From Azoarcus sp. DD4 (GTDB taxonomy: Bacteria > Pseudomonadota > Gammaproteobacteria > Burkholderiales > Rhodocyclaceae), in the NCBI RefSeq assembly GCF_006496635.1, contig NZ_CP022958.1, positions 124,001 through 188,000 of the forward strand: a DNA stretch of 64,000 nucleotides. Reading direction: 5' to 3'. This document shows positions 1 to 9,038 of the stretch, piece after piece (within the stretch, counting starts at the first letter, position 1; every line of letters starts with the position of its first letter). Position numbers and translations under genes: made by a program. The notes beneath the pieces are model-generated. The model was not told the DNA's origin. It ran no database searches and was given only the letters and a program-made list of their open reading frames with translations.

Positions 1-167
1 AAGGCAAGGCGGTGATCACCGACATGATCAGCGTCGCCAGGAAGAAGGGCGGCGGCGAACTCGATTACGCCTGGCATAACCCCACCACCGCCAAGCTGGA
101 AAGCAAGCACACCTACTTCCGTGCGGTCGACGGCAAGCTGCTTGGTGTAGGCTACTACACGCGCTGA
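1..167 (+). CDS. Cache-domain protein, 3' end only
   Basis: The reading frame is open from the window edge to TGA at 165-167, so only about 54 C-terminal residues are visible. The segment reads WHNPTTAKLESKHTYFRAVD followed by GKLLGVGYYTR. That is typical of the C-terminal part of single Cache sensor domains, which are periplasmic small-ligand-binding folds found alone or in front of signalling modules. Because the protein ends right after the Cache fold, it is probably a stand-alone secreted Cache protein rather than a chemoreceptor. The upstream part lies outside the window. Confidence 0.6.
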   Translation, partial: GKAVITDMISVARKKGGGELDYAWHNPTTAKLESKHTYFRAVDGKLLGVGYYTR

Positions 168-219
168 CCGGAGCCCCTCAGAGCCCGGCGGCACGCACCC
201 CTACAGAGGAGATATGCCC

Positions 220-720
220 ATGACCACCGTGACCCTGGGCGGCAACGCGATTTCGCTTGCCGGTCGTTTTCCGCAGCCGGGCGAGGCTGCACCCGCACTC
301 AAGCTCACCGCCGGCGATCTCGCCGATGTCGGCCTGGAAGCCTTTGCCGGCAAGCGCAAGGTGCTGAACATCGTTCCCAGCCTCGACACGCCGACCTGCG
401 CTACTTCCACGCGCAAGTTCAACGCCGAGGCCGGCAGCCTGGCCAACACCGTGGTGCTGGTGGTGTCGGCCGACCTGCCCTTCGCCGCCAAGCGCTTCTG
501 CGCCACCGAAGGCCTGGACAACGTGCAGACCCTGTCCACCTTCCGCAACCCGGCCTTCGCCCGCGACTACGGCGTGGCGATCAGCTCCGGCCCGCTCGCC
601 GGCCTCACTGCGCGCGCGGTGGTGGTGCTCGACGAGAGCGACAAGGTGCTGCACGCCCAGCTCGTGCCGGAGATCAAGGACGAGCCGGACTATTCGGCCG
701 CGCTCGCCGCGCTGAAGTAA
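220..720 (+). CDS. tpx: Thiol peroxidase (atypical 2-Cys peroxiredoxin)
   Basis: Reduces hydrogen peroxide and alkyl hydroperoxides with thioredoxin as electron donor. The protein matches the Tpx family over its whole length of about 166 residues. The peroxidatic Cys lies in SLDTPTCATSTRKFN and the resolving Cys in FAAKRFCATEG, the usual 34 residues apart. The family blocks AGKRKVLNI and TLSTFRNPAFARDYGV are present. ATG at 220 is preferred over ATG at 214 because the AGGAG at 207-211 is 8 bases from the former and only 2 from the latter. The gene is followed by a strong intrinsic terminator and looks monocistronic. Confidence 0.95.
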   Translation: MTTVTLGGNAISLAGRFPQPGEAAPALKLTAGDLADVGLEAFAGKRKVLNIVPSLDTPTCATSTRKFNAEAGSLANTVVLVVSADLPFAAKRFCATEGLDNVQTLSTFRNPAFARDYGVAISSGPLAGLTARAVVVLDESDKVLHAQLVPEIKDEPDYSAALAALK

Positions 721-762
721 GACGCCCTCGGCGGCGGGCGCTTCGCCCGCAATGCCGCTTGC

Positions 763-800
763 ACCGCGACGGATCGCAAGGTCCGTCGCGGTTTTCCTTT
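763..800 (+). terminator. Rho-independent terminator after tpx
   Basis: A perfect 11-bp inverted repeat (ACCGCGACGGA at 763-773, TCCGTCGCGGT at 782-792) with an 8-base loop is followed by TTTTCCTTTT. It lies 42 bases after the tpx stop and just before the next gene's ribosome binding site. Confidence 0.9.
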
Positions 801-815
801 TTGCCGGAGACGGAT

Positions 816-1745
816 GTGGTCCCTGCCCGCAAACTGCTGGCGCTCGCGCTGTTGACCCTGTTCTGGGGCGTCAATTGGCCTGTCATGAAGCTCGCGATGC
901 GCGACATGACGCCGCTCTACTTCCGCGCGCTGACCTTGACCGGCGGGCTGGCTCTGCTGGTCGCCTGGTATCGCAGCCAGGGTGCCCGCCTGCGCGTGCC
1001 GCGTGCCCAGTTCGGCCGGGTGGCGCTGCTGGCCTTGCCCAATATCCTGATGTGGCACGGCTTTTCCATCTTCGGCGTGCAGGCGTTGGCGTCCGGCCGC
1101 GCTGCCATCCTCGGCTTCACCATGCCGATCTGGACGGTGCTGCTCGGTGTGCTGTTCTTCCGCGAAAAAATGAATTCCCGGCTGTGGCTCGCCACCGCCT
1201 GTGCTGCCGGCGCGGTGACGCTGCTGCTGTGGCACGAACTCGGCGCGATCTCGGGCAAGCCCGCTGGCACCGCCTGGATGCTGGCCGCCGCGGCCTCCTG
1301 GGCCACCGGCACCCTGCTGTTGAAGCGCCTGCCTGCCGCGGTGCCGACCGAGGCGTTGACGGTGTGGATGCTGGCACTGGCGGTGCCGGTGCTGTGGCTG
1401 GTCGCGGGGCTGACCGAACCGCTGCCGGACTTCTCGTTCAGCCCGGCGATGTGGGGCGTGCTCGGCTACAGCATCGTCATCAATGCCGCCGCCGCGCAGA
1501 TCATCTGGTTCTCTATCGCGCGCAGTCTGCCGCCGGTGGCGAGCGGGCTGTCCATCATGATGATTCCGGTGGTCGGGCTGGGGTCGGCGATGTGGATCAC
1601 CGGCGAACGCCCCTATCCGCAGGACCTGGTCGCCGCCGGGCTGATCCTGCTCGCGCTCGGCGCCACCCTGCTGCCGCGGCGTGCCGGGCGGGCCCCGGCT
1701 CAGGGCTTGATGGAGAAAGGCGTGAAGTCGGTTTCGCGGTCGTAG
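816..1745 (+). CDS. EamA/DMT-family inner-membrane transporter
   Basis: A roughly 309-residue permease with about ten hydrophobic segments in two halves, the usual EamA duplication. The first half starts LLALALLTLFWGVNWPVMK, a typical first helix, and the second half has the PPVASGLSIMMIPVVGL stretch common in the family. These proteins export small metabolites or amino acids; the substrate cannot be read from the sequence. GTG at 816 is chosen because GGAGA lies at 806-810 and the preceding codons overlap the terminator. Its 3' end overlaps the convergent VUT gene by 46 bases. Confidence 0.85.
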   Translation: MVPARKLLALALLTLFWGVNWPVMKLAMRDMTPLYFRALTLTGGLALLVAWYRSQGARLRVPRAQFGRVALLALPNILMWHGFSIFGVQALASGRAAILGFTMPIWTVLLGVLFFREKMNSRLWLATACAAGAVTLLLWHELGAISGKPAGTAWMLAAAASWATGTLLLKRLPAAVPTEALTVWMLALAVPVLWLVAGLTEPLPDFSFSPAMWGVLGYSIVINAAAAQIIWFSIARSLPPVASGLSIMMIPVVGLGSAMWITGERPYPQDLVAAGLILLALGATLLPRRAGRAPAQGLMEKGVKSVSRS

Positions 1746-2416
1746 TAGTCCTCGCGCTCGGCGTGCTTGAGGAAAGCCACGATGCGATAGGTCACAGGGG
1801 TGAAGACGACCTCCACCATCACCTTGGAGACGAACTGGCCGAGCATGATGGCCGGCAGCAGCTCGTTGGGTATCAGGCCCGAGTTCCAGAACGCCAGCGG
1901 ATAGAAGAGCAGCGAGTCTACGCCCTCGCCGAAGATCGTCGAACCTATCGTGCGGGTCCACAGGTGGCGGCCCTCGGTCCAGATCTTCATCTTGGCGAGG
2001 ATGAAGGAATTGACGAATTCGCCGCAGAAGAAGGCGATCAGCGAGGCCGCCACGATGCGCCAGGTCGACCCATAGGCGATCTCGTAGGCTGCCTGGTTCT
2101 GCCAGCCCGGCGCCGGCGGCAGCTGCACCACCACCCAGGCCATCACCGAGGCGAATACCATTGCACCGAAGCCGGCCCAGATCACCCGGCGGGCGCGGGC
2201 GTAGCCGTACACCTCGGTGAGGATGTCGCCGAAGATGTAGGAGATGGGGAAGAACAGCACGCCGGCGCCGAAGGTCACCGCGCCGATCAGCGGCAGTTCG
2301 ATCTGTGCCGCCTTGGCCGGGCCGATGAGGTTGGAGCAGAGATAGACGGCGACGAAGGCGGCCATCACGAATTCGTAGTAGCGATACTGCCGTGCCGGCT
2401 GCGTGGTCGTGTCCAT
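1700..2416 (-). CDS. VUT-family queuosine precursor transporter (YhhQ-like)
   Basis: A 238-residue integral membrane protein with six or seven hydrophobic segments. It matches the VUT/YhhQ family, whose E. coli member imports the queuosine precursors preQ0 and preQ1. Family motifs seen are NLIGPAKAAQI, FPISYIFGDILTEVYGY, FFCGEFVNSFILAKMKI and RTIGSTIFGEGVDSLLFYP. The ATG at 2416 begins MDTTTQPARQYRYYEFV. Longer in-frame extensions upstream look non-coding. It is convergent with the DMT gene and divergent from the glycosidase gene. Confidence 0.88.
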   Translation of the reverse strand: MDTTTQPARQYRYYEFVMAAFVAVYLCSNLIGPAKAAQIELPLIGAVTFGAGVLFFPISYIFGDILTEVYGYARARRVIWAGFGAMVFASVMAWVVVQLPPAPGWQNQAAYEIAYGSTWRIVAASLIAFFCGEFVNSFILAKMKIWTEGRHLWTRTIGSTIFGEGVDSLLFYPLAFWNSGLIPNELLPAIMLGQFVSKVMVEVVFTPVTYRIVAFLKHAEREDYYDRETDFTPFSIKP

Positions 2417-2552
2417 GTGGGTTCCGTTGGGGGCGGCTTGCCGCGGTGCAGCAGCCATGCCAGTGTCGCAGTGCCGGCGGCAAGATTCAACGCGGGCGAA
2501 CGTCTGCGGGCCGGCCCGGTCACAAACGCTCGTTCTTCGCAGGGAGCAAGTC

Positions 2553-3752
2553 ATGTCGTTTTCCGGGATGCGCCGCATGGTCGCTGCTACGGCCTTGTCG
2601 CTCGCCGCCACCGCAGCGGCGGCGTCGCAATGGCAGGGTGCGGCCTTCGAGGGCGACCGTGCCGCACTGGAAAGGCTGGCGCAGGCCGGCGCCAGGGTGA
2701 TCCGCGTCTATCGCGAATCCGACGCCTGGGTGCTGGACGCGGCGCATCAGCTGGGCCTCAAGGTGGTGATGGGCCTGTGGGTCGGCCATCCGCGCCACGG
2801 CGTGCGGCTGGATGAAGAGGCCACGCTGCGTGCGCACGAGCGGGCGCTGCGCGCTTTCGTGCTGCGCTACCGCGACCATCCGGCGCTGCTCGCGTGGGGT
2901 GTGGGCAATGAGGTCGAAACCGGCACGCCCGACCATCTCGCGGTGTGGAAGGTGATCGACAGGCTGGCCGGCGTGGTCAAGGCGGCCGACCCCGGGCATC
3001 CCACGCTGATGGTGGTGGCGGACACCGGCATGGATCAACTCAAGCAGCTTGCCGACTGCTGCGCCAATGTCGACATGCTGGGCATCAATGTCTATGCCGG
3101 CGCGGTGTTCGACCTGCCGCAGCGGCTGTCAGATGCCGGCATCGCCAAGCCGGTGGTGGTGAGCGAACTCGGTCCGCTCGGCCAGTGGCAGGCCGGGCGC
3201 AAGCCCTGGGGCGCGCCGGTGGAGCTCACCAGCAGCCAGAAGGCGGTGTTCTTCCGCGACGCGCTCGGCTTCCTGCGCGGCCAGCCGCAGATTGCCGGCG
3301 TTTTTCCCTTCCTGTGGGGCGCCAAGCAGGAGCAGACCGAAACCTGGCACGGTCTGCTGCTGGCCGACGGCAGCCCGACCGCGATGAGCGATGCGCTTGC
3401 CGCTGCGTGGGGGCGGCCGGTGGCAGCGCCGGCACCGGTGATACGCGGCATCGGCATTGCCGCCGACGTGTTCGCGCCGGGCGCCGAGATTTCCGCCGGA
3501 GTCGATGCCGTCGCCCACGACGGCTCGCCGCTCGTCACCGAATGGAAGGTGCTGGCCGAAGCCACCGACCTGAGGAAGGGCGGCGACGCCGAGACGTCGC
3601 CGCCGCGCGTTCCTGTCGTCATCCGTCATGCCGATGCCGCCGGCGTGCGCTTCACCGGCCCTCGGCAGCCCGGCGCCTACCGGCTGTTCATCACCGTGCG
3701 CGATCGCCACGGCAAGGTTGCGACCGCCAACCTGCCCTTCCTGGTGCGCTAG
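2553..3752 (+). CDS. Secreted TIM-barrel glycoside hydrolase
   Basis: A 399-residue protein with an N-terminal signal peptide (MSFSGMRRMVAATALSLAAT, then AAAASQ). The fold signature is that of clan A (beta/alpha)8 glycosidases: the acid/base Glu is in LLAWGVGNEVE (about residue 120) and the candidate nucleophile Glu in KPVVVSELGPLG (about residue 205). The C-terminal ~85 residues look like an immunoglobulin-like domain ending in a beta strand at LPFLVR. The substrate is not evident; GH2-type barrels and beta-1,3-glucanase-like enzymes are closest in feel. AGGGAG at 2541-2546 supports the start. Confidence 0.75.
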   Translation: MSFSGMRRMVAATALSLAATAAAASQWQGAAFEGDRAALERLAQAGARVIRVYRESDAWVLDAAHQLGLKVVMGLWVGHPRHGVRLDEEATLRAHERALRAFVLRYRDHPALLAWGVGNEVETGTPDHLAVWKVIDRLAGVVKAADPGHPTLMVVADTGMDQLKQLADCCANVDMLGINVYAGAVFDLPQRLSDAGIAKPVVVSELGPLGQWQAGRKPWGAPVELTSSQKAVFFRDALGFLRGQPQIAGVFPFLWGAKQEQTETWHGLLLADGSPTAMSDALAAAWGRPVAAPAPVIRGIGIAADVFAPGAEISAGVDAVAHDGSPLVTEWKVLAEATDLRKGGDAETSPPRVPVVIRHADAAGVRFTGPRQPGAYRLFITVRDRHGKVATANLPFLVR

Positions 3753-3826
3753 GGACGTCGTCCTTGCCAGCGTAGGCGGGGCTGCGTAGCCTTGCCGTCC
3801 GTTCGGACAGCGGGAGCACTTTCGGC

Positions 3827-4282
3827 ATGTTGGCCTTGTTGCAGCGCGTCGCATGCGCACGGGTGGTGATCGATGGTGAAACCGTAGGCGAGATTGGCGC
3901 CGGCCTGCTCGCGCTGGTGTGCGCCGAGCGCGGCGACGGCAAGGCGGAGGCGGACAAGCTGCTCGCGAAGATGCTCAAGCTGCGCATCTTCGCCGACGAG
4001 GCGGGGCGCATGAACCGCTCGCTGCAGGATGTCGGCGGCGGCCTGCTGGTGGTCAGCCAGTTCACCCTGGCGGCCGACACCGCAGGCGGCAACCGCCCCA
4101 GCTTCACCAATGCCGCCGCACCGGACGACGGCCGCGCGCTCTACGAGCATTTCGTCGCGCAGGCGCAGGCTGCCCATGCGACGGTGGCCAGCGGCCGCTT
4201 CGGCGCCATGATGCAGGTCGAGCTGGTCAATGACGGGCCGGTGACGATACCGTTGCGCATCGCGCCGGCGGGTGCGGGCTGA
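3827..4282 (+). CDS. dtd: D-aminoacyl-tRNA deacylase
   Basis: Removes D-amino acids (and glycine from tRNA-Ala) mischarged on tRNAs. The 151-residue length is normal for DTD. Diagnostic motifs are the catalytic-site SQFTLAAD (about residues 77-84) and the C-terminal GPVT inside VNDGPVTIPL, which supplies the Gly-cisPro element that rejects L-amino acids. The start begins MLALLQRVACARV, close to the common DTD N-terminus, with GGGAG upstream. Confidence 0.95.
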   Translation: MLALLQRVACARVVIDGETVGEIGAGLLALVCAERGDGKAEADKLLAKMLKLRIFADEAGRMNRSLQDVGGGLLVVSQFTLAADTAGGNRPSFTNAAAPDDGRALYEHFVAQAQAAHATVASGRFGAMMQVELVNDGPVTIPLRIAPAGAG

Positions 4283-4294
4283 GGCGGGCGCTAT

Positions 4295-5173
4295 CTAAGC
4301 CTGGGTTTCCGGCAGCGGGATGAATTCGGCGCTGTCGTTGGGCGGCAGCGCGATGCGGCCGGCGCGCCAGTCGGCCTTGGCCTGCTCGATGCGCTCCTTG
4401 CGCGAGGACACGAAGTTCCACCAGATGTGGCGTTCGCCCACCGGTTCGCCGCCCAGCAGCATCACGGTGGCGGTGTCGAGTGCCCGTAGTGTCGGCATTT
4501 CCGTCTTGCCGAATACCAGCATGCGGCCCGGTTCGAAGACTTCGTCGCCGATCGCGACGCGGCCGCTCACCAGATAGGCAGCCCGTTCGGGGTAGCCTTG
4601 CGGTGGGGCGATCGCCGCGCCCGGCTGCAGCACCACATGCAGGTAGAACAGCGGTGAATGGGTGCGCACTGGGCTGCTCAGCCCGAACGCGGTGCCCGCG
4701 ATCAGCCGCAGCCACAGGCCGCCCTCCTGCGCCGTCGGCAGCGCGGCGGCCGGGTAGTTGTCGAAGGCCGGCGGCGCTTCTTCGTGCTCGACCGGCAGCG
4801 CCACCCAGGATTGCAGCAGTTCCAGCCCGCGGCCGGCGAAGGCATCGGGGCTTTCGAAGCGCTCGGAGTGGGAGATGCCGCTGCCCGCTGTCATCCAGTT
4901 CACCTCGCCCGGCCGTATCGCCTGCTCCACGCCCAGGCTGTCGCGGTGGGTGATCTCGCCGCCCAGCAGGTAGCTCACCGTCGACAGCCCGATGTGCGGA
5001 TGCGGGCGCACGTCGGCCAGGCGGGCGAGTGCCGGCGGCAACTGCACCGGGCCGGCGTGGTCGAGGAAGATGAAGGGGCCGATCATCCGCCGTTTCGAAT
5101 ACGGCAGGATGCGCTGCACCACCAGGCCGTGGCCGAGATCGGCACGGCGCGGCTCGATGAGCATGTCGGGCAT
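4295..5173 (-). CDS. Pirin-family cupin protein
   Basis: A 292-residue double-cupin protein. The metal-binding residues of the N-terminal cupin are visible: His58 and His60 in VRPHPHIGLSTVSYLL, His102 and Glu104 in GSGISHSERFES. Pirins are non-haem iron proteins, some with quercetin dioxygenase activity. The C-terminal pirin domain is also present (HIWWNFVSSRKERIEQA). The ATG at 5173 is preceded on its strand by AAGGAGG at ideal spacing. The gene is divergent from the zinc alcohol dehydrogenase across about 190 bases. Confidence 0.9.
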   Translation of the reverse strand: MPDMLIEPRRADLGHGLVVQRILPYSKRRMIGPFIFLDHAGPVQLPPALARLADVRPHPHIGLSTVSYLLGGEITHRDSLGVEQAIRPGEVNWMTAGSGISHSERFESPDAFAGRGLELLQSWVALPVEHEEAPPAFDNYPAAALPTAQEGGLWLRLIAGTAFGLSSPVRTHSPLFYLHVVLQPGAAIAPPQGYPERAAYLVSGRVAIGDEVFEPGRMLVFGKTEMPTLRALDTATVMLLGGEPVGERHIWWNFVSSRKERIEQAKADWRAGRIALPPNDSAEFIPLPETQA

Positions 5174-5366
5174 GGCAGCCTCCTTTGCGGACCGGGTAGG
5201 GGGCCGGGGCGGATGGTCGCCCGGCGCGGGGACGGTTTGATCCACTATGGCCGCTGGCAGGCGCTTTCGCCACCGCATCATGGCGCTTGCCCGGCAAGCG
5301 GGCGCAGCGTAAGGTTTTCTGCGTCGCGTCATGCCCGATGCGCAGGCCCGGAAAAGGGAGAGCGAG

Positions 5367-6353
5367 ATGCGTGCGATGGTGCTCGATGCGCCGCGGCAAC
5401 CGCTGCGGCTGGAAGAACGGCCGGTCCCGCAACCCGGCACCGGGCAGATCCTGCTCCAGGTGGAAGCCTGCGGGGTGTGCCGCACCGATCTGCACCTGGT
5501 CGATGGCGAACTGCCCCGGCCGAAGCTGCCGGTGATCCCGGGCCATGAGATCGTCGGCCGGGTGGTCGAGGTCGGCGAGTGGGTGACCGCCTTCGCTCCC
5601 GGCCAGCGCGTCGGCGTGCCCTGGCTGGGCTGGACCTGCGGCACCTGCCGCTACTGCACCGCCGGCCAGGAAAACCTGTGCGATGCGGCGCGCTTCACCG
5701 GCTACACGGTGGATGGCGGCTATGCCGACTACACCGTGGCCGACCAGCGCTACTGCTTCGCCCTGCCCGATCCGCTGCCCGCGGCCGACCTCGCGCCGCT
5801 GCTGTGCGCTGGCCTGATCGGCTACCGCGCGCTGGCGATGGCGGGCGACGCGCATCGCGTCGGCATCTACGGCTTCGGTGCGGCCGCCCACATCATCGCC
5901 CAGGTGTTGGTGCACCAGCGCCGGCCCTTCTTCGCCTTCACCCGCAAGGGCGATCTCGCCGGGCAGGATTTCGCTCGCCGCCTCGGCGCCGCCTGGGCCG
6001 GCAACAGCGGCGATGCGCCGCCGGTGCCGCTGGATGCGGCGCTGATCTTCGCCCCTGCCGGCGAACTGGTGCCGGCCGCGCTGCGCCAGGTCAGAAAGGG
6101 CGGTACGGTGGTCTGCGCCGGCATCCACATGAGCGAGATTCCCGCTTTTCCCTACGACCTGCTGTGGGGCGAACGGGTGCTGCGCTCGGTGGCCAACCTG
6201 ACCCGCGCCGACGGCGAGGCTTTCCTGCGCATCGTCGCCGACAGCCCGGTGCGCACCCAGGTGCAGCTGTATCCGCTGGAACAGGCCAACGAGGCGCTGC
6301 TGGCGCTGCGCCAGGGGCGGATCGAGGGGGCGGCGGTGCTGGTGCCAGGCTGA
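5367..6353 (+). CDS. Zinc-dependent alcohol dehydrogenase
   Basis: Medium-chain dehydrogenase/reductase of about 328 residues that oxidises alcohols or reduces aldehydes with NAD(P). Catalytic zinc ligands are Cys38 (CGVCRTDLHLVDGE) and His60-Glu61 (VIPGHEIVGRVVEVG). The structural zinc cysteines are in WTCGTCRYCTAGQENLC (91, 94, 97, 105). The nucleotide-binding loop is IYGFGAAAHIIAQV. The set fits the 'zinc-dependent alcohol dehydrogenase family protein' group often annotated AdhP-like. GGGAG at 5356-5360 favours ATG 5367 over an in-frame start 36 bases upstream. Confidence 0.9.
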   Translation: MRAMVLDAPRQPLRLEERPVPQPGTGQILLQVEACGVCRTDLHLVDGELPRPKLPVIPGHEIVGRVVEVGEWVTAFAPGQRVGVPWLGWTCGTCRYCTAGQENLCDAARFTGYTVDGGYADYTVADQRYCFALPDPLPAADLAPLLCAGLIGYRALAMAGDAHRVGIYGFGAAAHIIAQVLVHQRRPFFAFTRKGDLAGQDFARRLGAAWAGNSGDAPPVPLDAALIFAPAGELVPAALRQVRKGGTVVCAGIHMSEIPAFPYDLLWGERVLRSVANLTRADGEAFLRIVADSPVRTQVQLYPLEQANEALLALRQGRIEGAAVLVPG

Positions 6354-6362
6354 ACCGGAGGC

Positions 6363-7259
6363 TCACAGCGCGGCGAGCTGTCCGGAAAGGTCGCGCCGTA
6401 TCCAGTCCACCAGCACCCGTGTCCGCGTCGGCAGCAGGCGGGCGTGCGGATACACCACGTGCACCGGCCGCGGCGGCAGTTCGAAGGCCTCCAGCACCGG
6501 CAGCAGCCGGCCGGCGCGCAGGTCGTCCGCCACTTGGTAGGAAATGAAGCAGCCCAGGCCCATGCCGGCGCGGCAGGCGTCGGTCGCCGGCGCCACGTGG
6601 TTGTAGCTGAGGCGGCCGTCCACCGTCACGCCGAATTCCTTGCCGTCCTCGATGAAACGCCACCAGCCGGCGGTGCTGTTGTTGAAAACGACACACTCGT
6701 GGCCGGCGAGTTCGCGCGGATGGCGGGGTGTGCCGCGCGCGGCGAGGTAGGCCGGCGCGGCGACGACGATGCGGCGCAGCTTGCCGAGCGCGTGGGCGAC
6801 CAGCGACTGGTCCTCCAGCTCGCCGATGCGCACCGCGACGTCGATGTGCTCTTCCAGCAAGTTCACCACCCGGTCGTGGAGCCGCAGCTCCACCCGCATT
6901 TGCGCGTAGTGCTGGACGAAGCGGGTGATCGCCGGGGCGACATGCTTCTGGCCGAACAACACCGGCGCGGTCACCACCACGCGGCCGCTCGGTACCACCG
7001 CGTCGCTGGCCAGTGCGGCTTCGGCGTCGTGGATGTCGGCCAGGATCTGGCGGCAGCGGGCGAGATAGTCACGCCCCTCGTCGGTGAGCGACAGGCGGCG
7101 GGTGCTGCGGTTGAAGAGCCGCGCGCCGAGTCCGGCTTCCAGCGCAGCGAGCGTGCGCACCACCACCGGCAGCGAGATGTCCAGGCTGTCGGCGGCAGCG
7201 GTCAGGCTGCCGCCGTCGGCGATCGCCACCGCGATCTGCATGGCCTTGAGCTTGTCCAT
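6363..7259 (-). CDS. LysR-family transcriptional regulator
   Basis: A 298-residue LTTR with the N-terminal winged helix (LKAMQIAVAIADGGSLTAAA, then DSLDISLPVVVRTLAALEAGLG) and the periplasmic-binding-like effector domain. The family block GRVVVTAPVLFGQKHVAP is that of the subgroup that usually controls a divergent oxidoreductase or GST gene. It is divergent from the glutathione S-transferase gene across 102 bases, its likely target. ATG 7259 is preferred to TTG 7265; neither has a strong ribosome site. Confidence 0.9.
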   Translation of the reverse strand: MDKLKAMQIAVAIADGGSLTAAADSLDISLPVVVRTLAALEAGLGARLFNRSTRRLSLTDEGRDYLARCRQILADIHDAEAALASDAVVPSGRVVVTAPVLFGQKHVAPAITRFVQHYAQMRVELRLHDRVVNLLEEHIDVAVRIGELEDQSLVAHALGKLRRIVVAAPAYLAARGTPRHPRELAGHECVVFNNSTAGWWRFIEDGKEFGVTVDGRLSYNHVAPATDACRAGMGLGCFISYQVADDLRAGRLLPVLEAFELPPRPVHVVYPHARLLPTRTRVLVDWIRRDLSGQLAAL

Positions 7260-7361
7260 GGGCAATTACTGCAGAAATGGAATGAGTCTAATCCTCCCGC
7301 GTCATTTATTGCGCTGATGGAAGTACCGACAATGAGTTTCCCACAGCCCAAGGAGACTCCC

Positions 7362-8009
7362 ATGACCCGCAACGCCCCCGCCCAGGAACTCGTCCTCTAC
7401 GGCGTGCCGCTGTCCGGCCACTGCCACCGCGTCGCCCTCTTCATGTCGCTGCTGGGCCTGCCCTACCGCTACGAGCCGGTGGACCTGGCCGGCGGCGCGC
7501 ATCGGCAGGCCGCATTCCTGGCGCTCAACCCCTTCGGCCAGGTGCCGGTGCTGAAGGACGGCGAGGTGGTGCTGGCCGACTCCAACGCCATCCTGGTGTA
7601 CCTCGCCGGCCGCTACGGCCGCGACCAGGAGATCGCCTGGCTGCCGGCCGATCCGGTCGGTGCCGCCGAGGTCCAGCGCTGGCTTTCCGCCGCCGCCGGC
7701 CTGCTCGCCTTCGGCCCGGCGCGCGCCCGGCTCAAGCATGTATTCGGCGCGCCGGTGGACCTGGCTGGCGCGCTCGAACTCGCCGCCCGCCTGCTGCCGG
7801 TGATGGAGGGCGAACTGAGCCGCCGGCCCTTCCTCGCTGCCGAAACCCCCACGCTGGCCGACATCGCGCTCTACAGTTACACCGCGCATGCGCCGGAAGG
7901 CGGCATCTCGCTGCAGCCTTATCCGCACATCCGTGACTGGCTGGCCCGCATCGAGGCGTTGCCGGGTTTCGTCGGCATGCCGCGCTCGCCCATACCGAAG
8001 GGGGAATGA
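7362..8009 (+). CDS. Glutathione S-transferase family protein
   Basis: A 215-residue protein with an N-terminal thioredoxin-like domain (LVLYGVPLSGHCHRVALFMS; Ser in the usual active-site position) and the cis-Pro/SNAI motif region GQVPVLKDGEVVLADSNAIL. It ends with an all-helical C-terminal domain including LADIALYSYTAHAPEGG. These enzymes conjugate or reduce electrophiles with glutathione. AAGGAG at 7350-7355 supports ATG 7362. It is translationally coupled to the next gene (stop at 8007-8009). Confidence 0.9.
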   Translation: MTRNAPAQELVLYGVPLSGHCHRVALFMSLLGLPYRYEPVDLAGGAHRQAAFLALNPFGQVPVLKDGEVVLADSNAILVYLAGRYGRDQEIAWLPADPVGAAEVQRWLSAAAGLLAFGPARARLKHVFGAPVDLAGALELAARLLPVMEGELSRRPFLAAETPTLADIALYSYTAHAPEGGISLQPYPHIRDWLARIEALPGFVGMPRSPIPKGE

Positions 8010-8011
8010 TC

Positions 8012-9010
8012 ATGGCGCAGGTCGAACCCACTGTCCGCGCCGCTGCCTTCCATGCCGGCGAGCGGCTGCTGCAGGAACGCGTCGGCAAGGCCGGGCAGAT
8101 GGCCGAGATCGGCGCCCGTGTCATTCGCGACCATATGCCGGAGCAGCACCGCAGCTTTTTCGCCCAGCTGCCCTTTGTCGTACTCGCCGCCGCCGATGCG
8201 CAGGGCCGGCCCTGCGCGACCCTGCTCGCCGGCGTGCCGGGCTTCGTTTCTTCGCCCGACAGCCGCAGCCTGCGCATCGCCGCCCTGCCCGGCGACACCG
8301 ATCCGCTGGCCGGTGCGATCCGCGTCGGCGCCATGGTGGGCCTGCTCGGGCTGGAACCGCCGACACGGCGGCGCAACCGCATGAACGGCAGGGTGAGCGC
8401 GGTGGATGAAGGCGGTTTCAGCGTGGAGGTGCGCGAGAGCTTCGGTAACTGCCCGAAGTACATCCAGGCGCGCAGCGCGGAATTCGTCGGGGGCGGGGTC
8501 GAGCCGGCCGCGCCGGTGCCGATCGACCCGGCCGATCCGCTGTTGCGGCGCGTGGTCGGCGCCGCCGACACGCTCTTCATCGCCACCGCCCATCCGGCCG
8601 CTGCGGACGATACGGCGGCGATCTACGGCGCGGACGTTTCCCACCGCGGTGGCAAGCCAGGCTTCGTGCGCTGGTCGCAGGCGGCAGACGGCGGCGTGAC
8701 GCTGACCCTGCCGGATTTCGCCGGCAACAACTTTTTCAACACCCTGGGCAATATCGTGCTCGACCCGCGGGTGGGCCTGCTCTTCGTCGATGTCGACGGC
8801 GCGGGCGGGGACGGTGTCGCCGACCTCATCCACTTTGCCGGCATGGCGGAGATCGTGGAGGATGGGCCGGAGGTGGCCGCCTTCGCCGGCGCCCAGCGCC
8901 TGCTGCGCATCCATGTCGAGCGCGCAGCGCTGCGGCGGCGGGCATTGCCACTGCGCTGGGGCAAGGAGACCGAACCGTCGCCCTTCCTCGAAGGGACGGG
9001 CACGTGGTAG
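8012..9010 (+). CDS. Pyridoxamine 5'-phosphate oxidase-like flavoprotein
   Basis: A 332-residue protein with a split-barrel flavin-binding fold repeated twice. First copy: HRSFFAQLPFVVLAAADAQGRP. Second copy: FIATAHPAAADDTAAIYGAD, then VSHRGGKPGFVR. This is the 'pyridoxamine 5'-phosphate oxidase family' of unknown substrate, often next to GST genes; fusion of two barrels is the usual architecture. It sits in one operon with the GST. ATG 8012 has GGGGGAA at better spacing than ATG 8006, which overlaps the GST stop. Confidence 0.8.
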   Translation: MAQVEPTVRAAAFHAGERLLQERVGKAGQMAEIGARVIRDHMPEQHRSFFAQLPFVVLAAADAQGRPCATLLAGVPGFVSSPDSRSLRIAALPGDTDPLAGAIRVGAMVGLLGLEPPTRRRNRMNGRVSAVDEGGFSVEVRESFGNCPKYIQARSAEFVGGGVEPAAPVPIDPADPLLRRVVGAADTLFIATAHPAAADDTAAIYGADVSHRGGKPGFVRWSQAADGGVTLTLPDFAGNNFFNTLGNIVLDPRVGLLFVDVDGAGGDGVADLIHFAGMAEIVEDGPEVAAFAGAQRLLRIHVERAALRRRALPLRWGKETEPSPFLEGTGTW

Positions 9011-9038
9011 CTGCCCGTCCGGTCGGCGGTGGCCAGGG

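Noticed and set aside
690..2483. Long open frame opposite the DMT permease and VUT genes
   Set aside because: Arg/Gln/Gly-rich composition without domain patterns; it is the mirror of well-supported genes in GC-rich DNA.
4227..6128. 633-codon minus-strand frame across the pirin and alcohol dehydrogenase genes
   Set aside because: Covers two recognised genes in other frames and shows no family motif.
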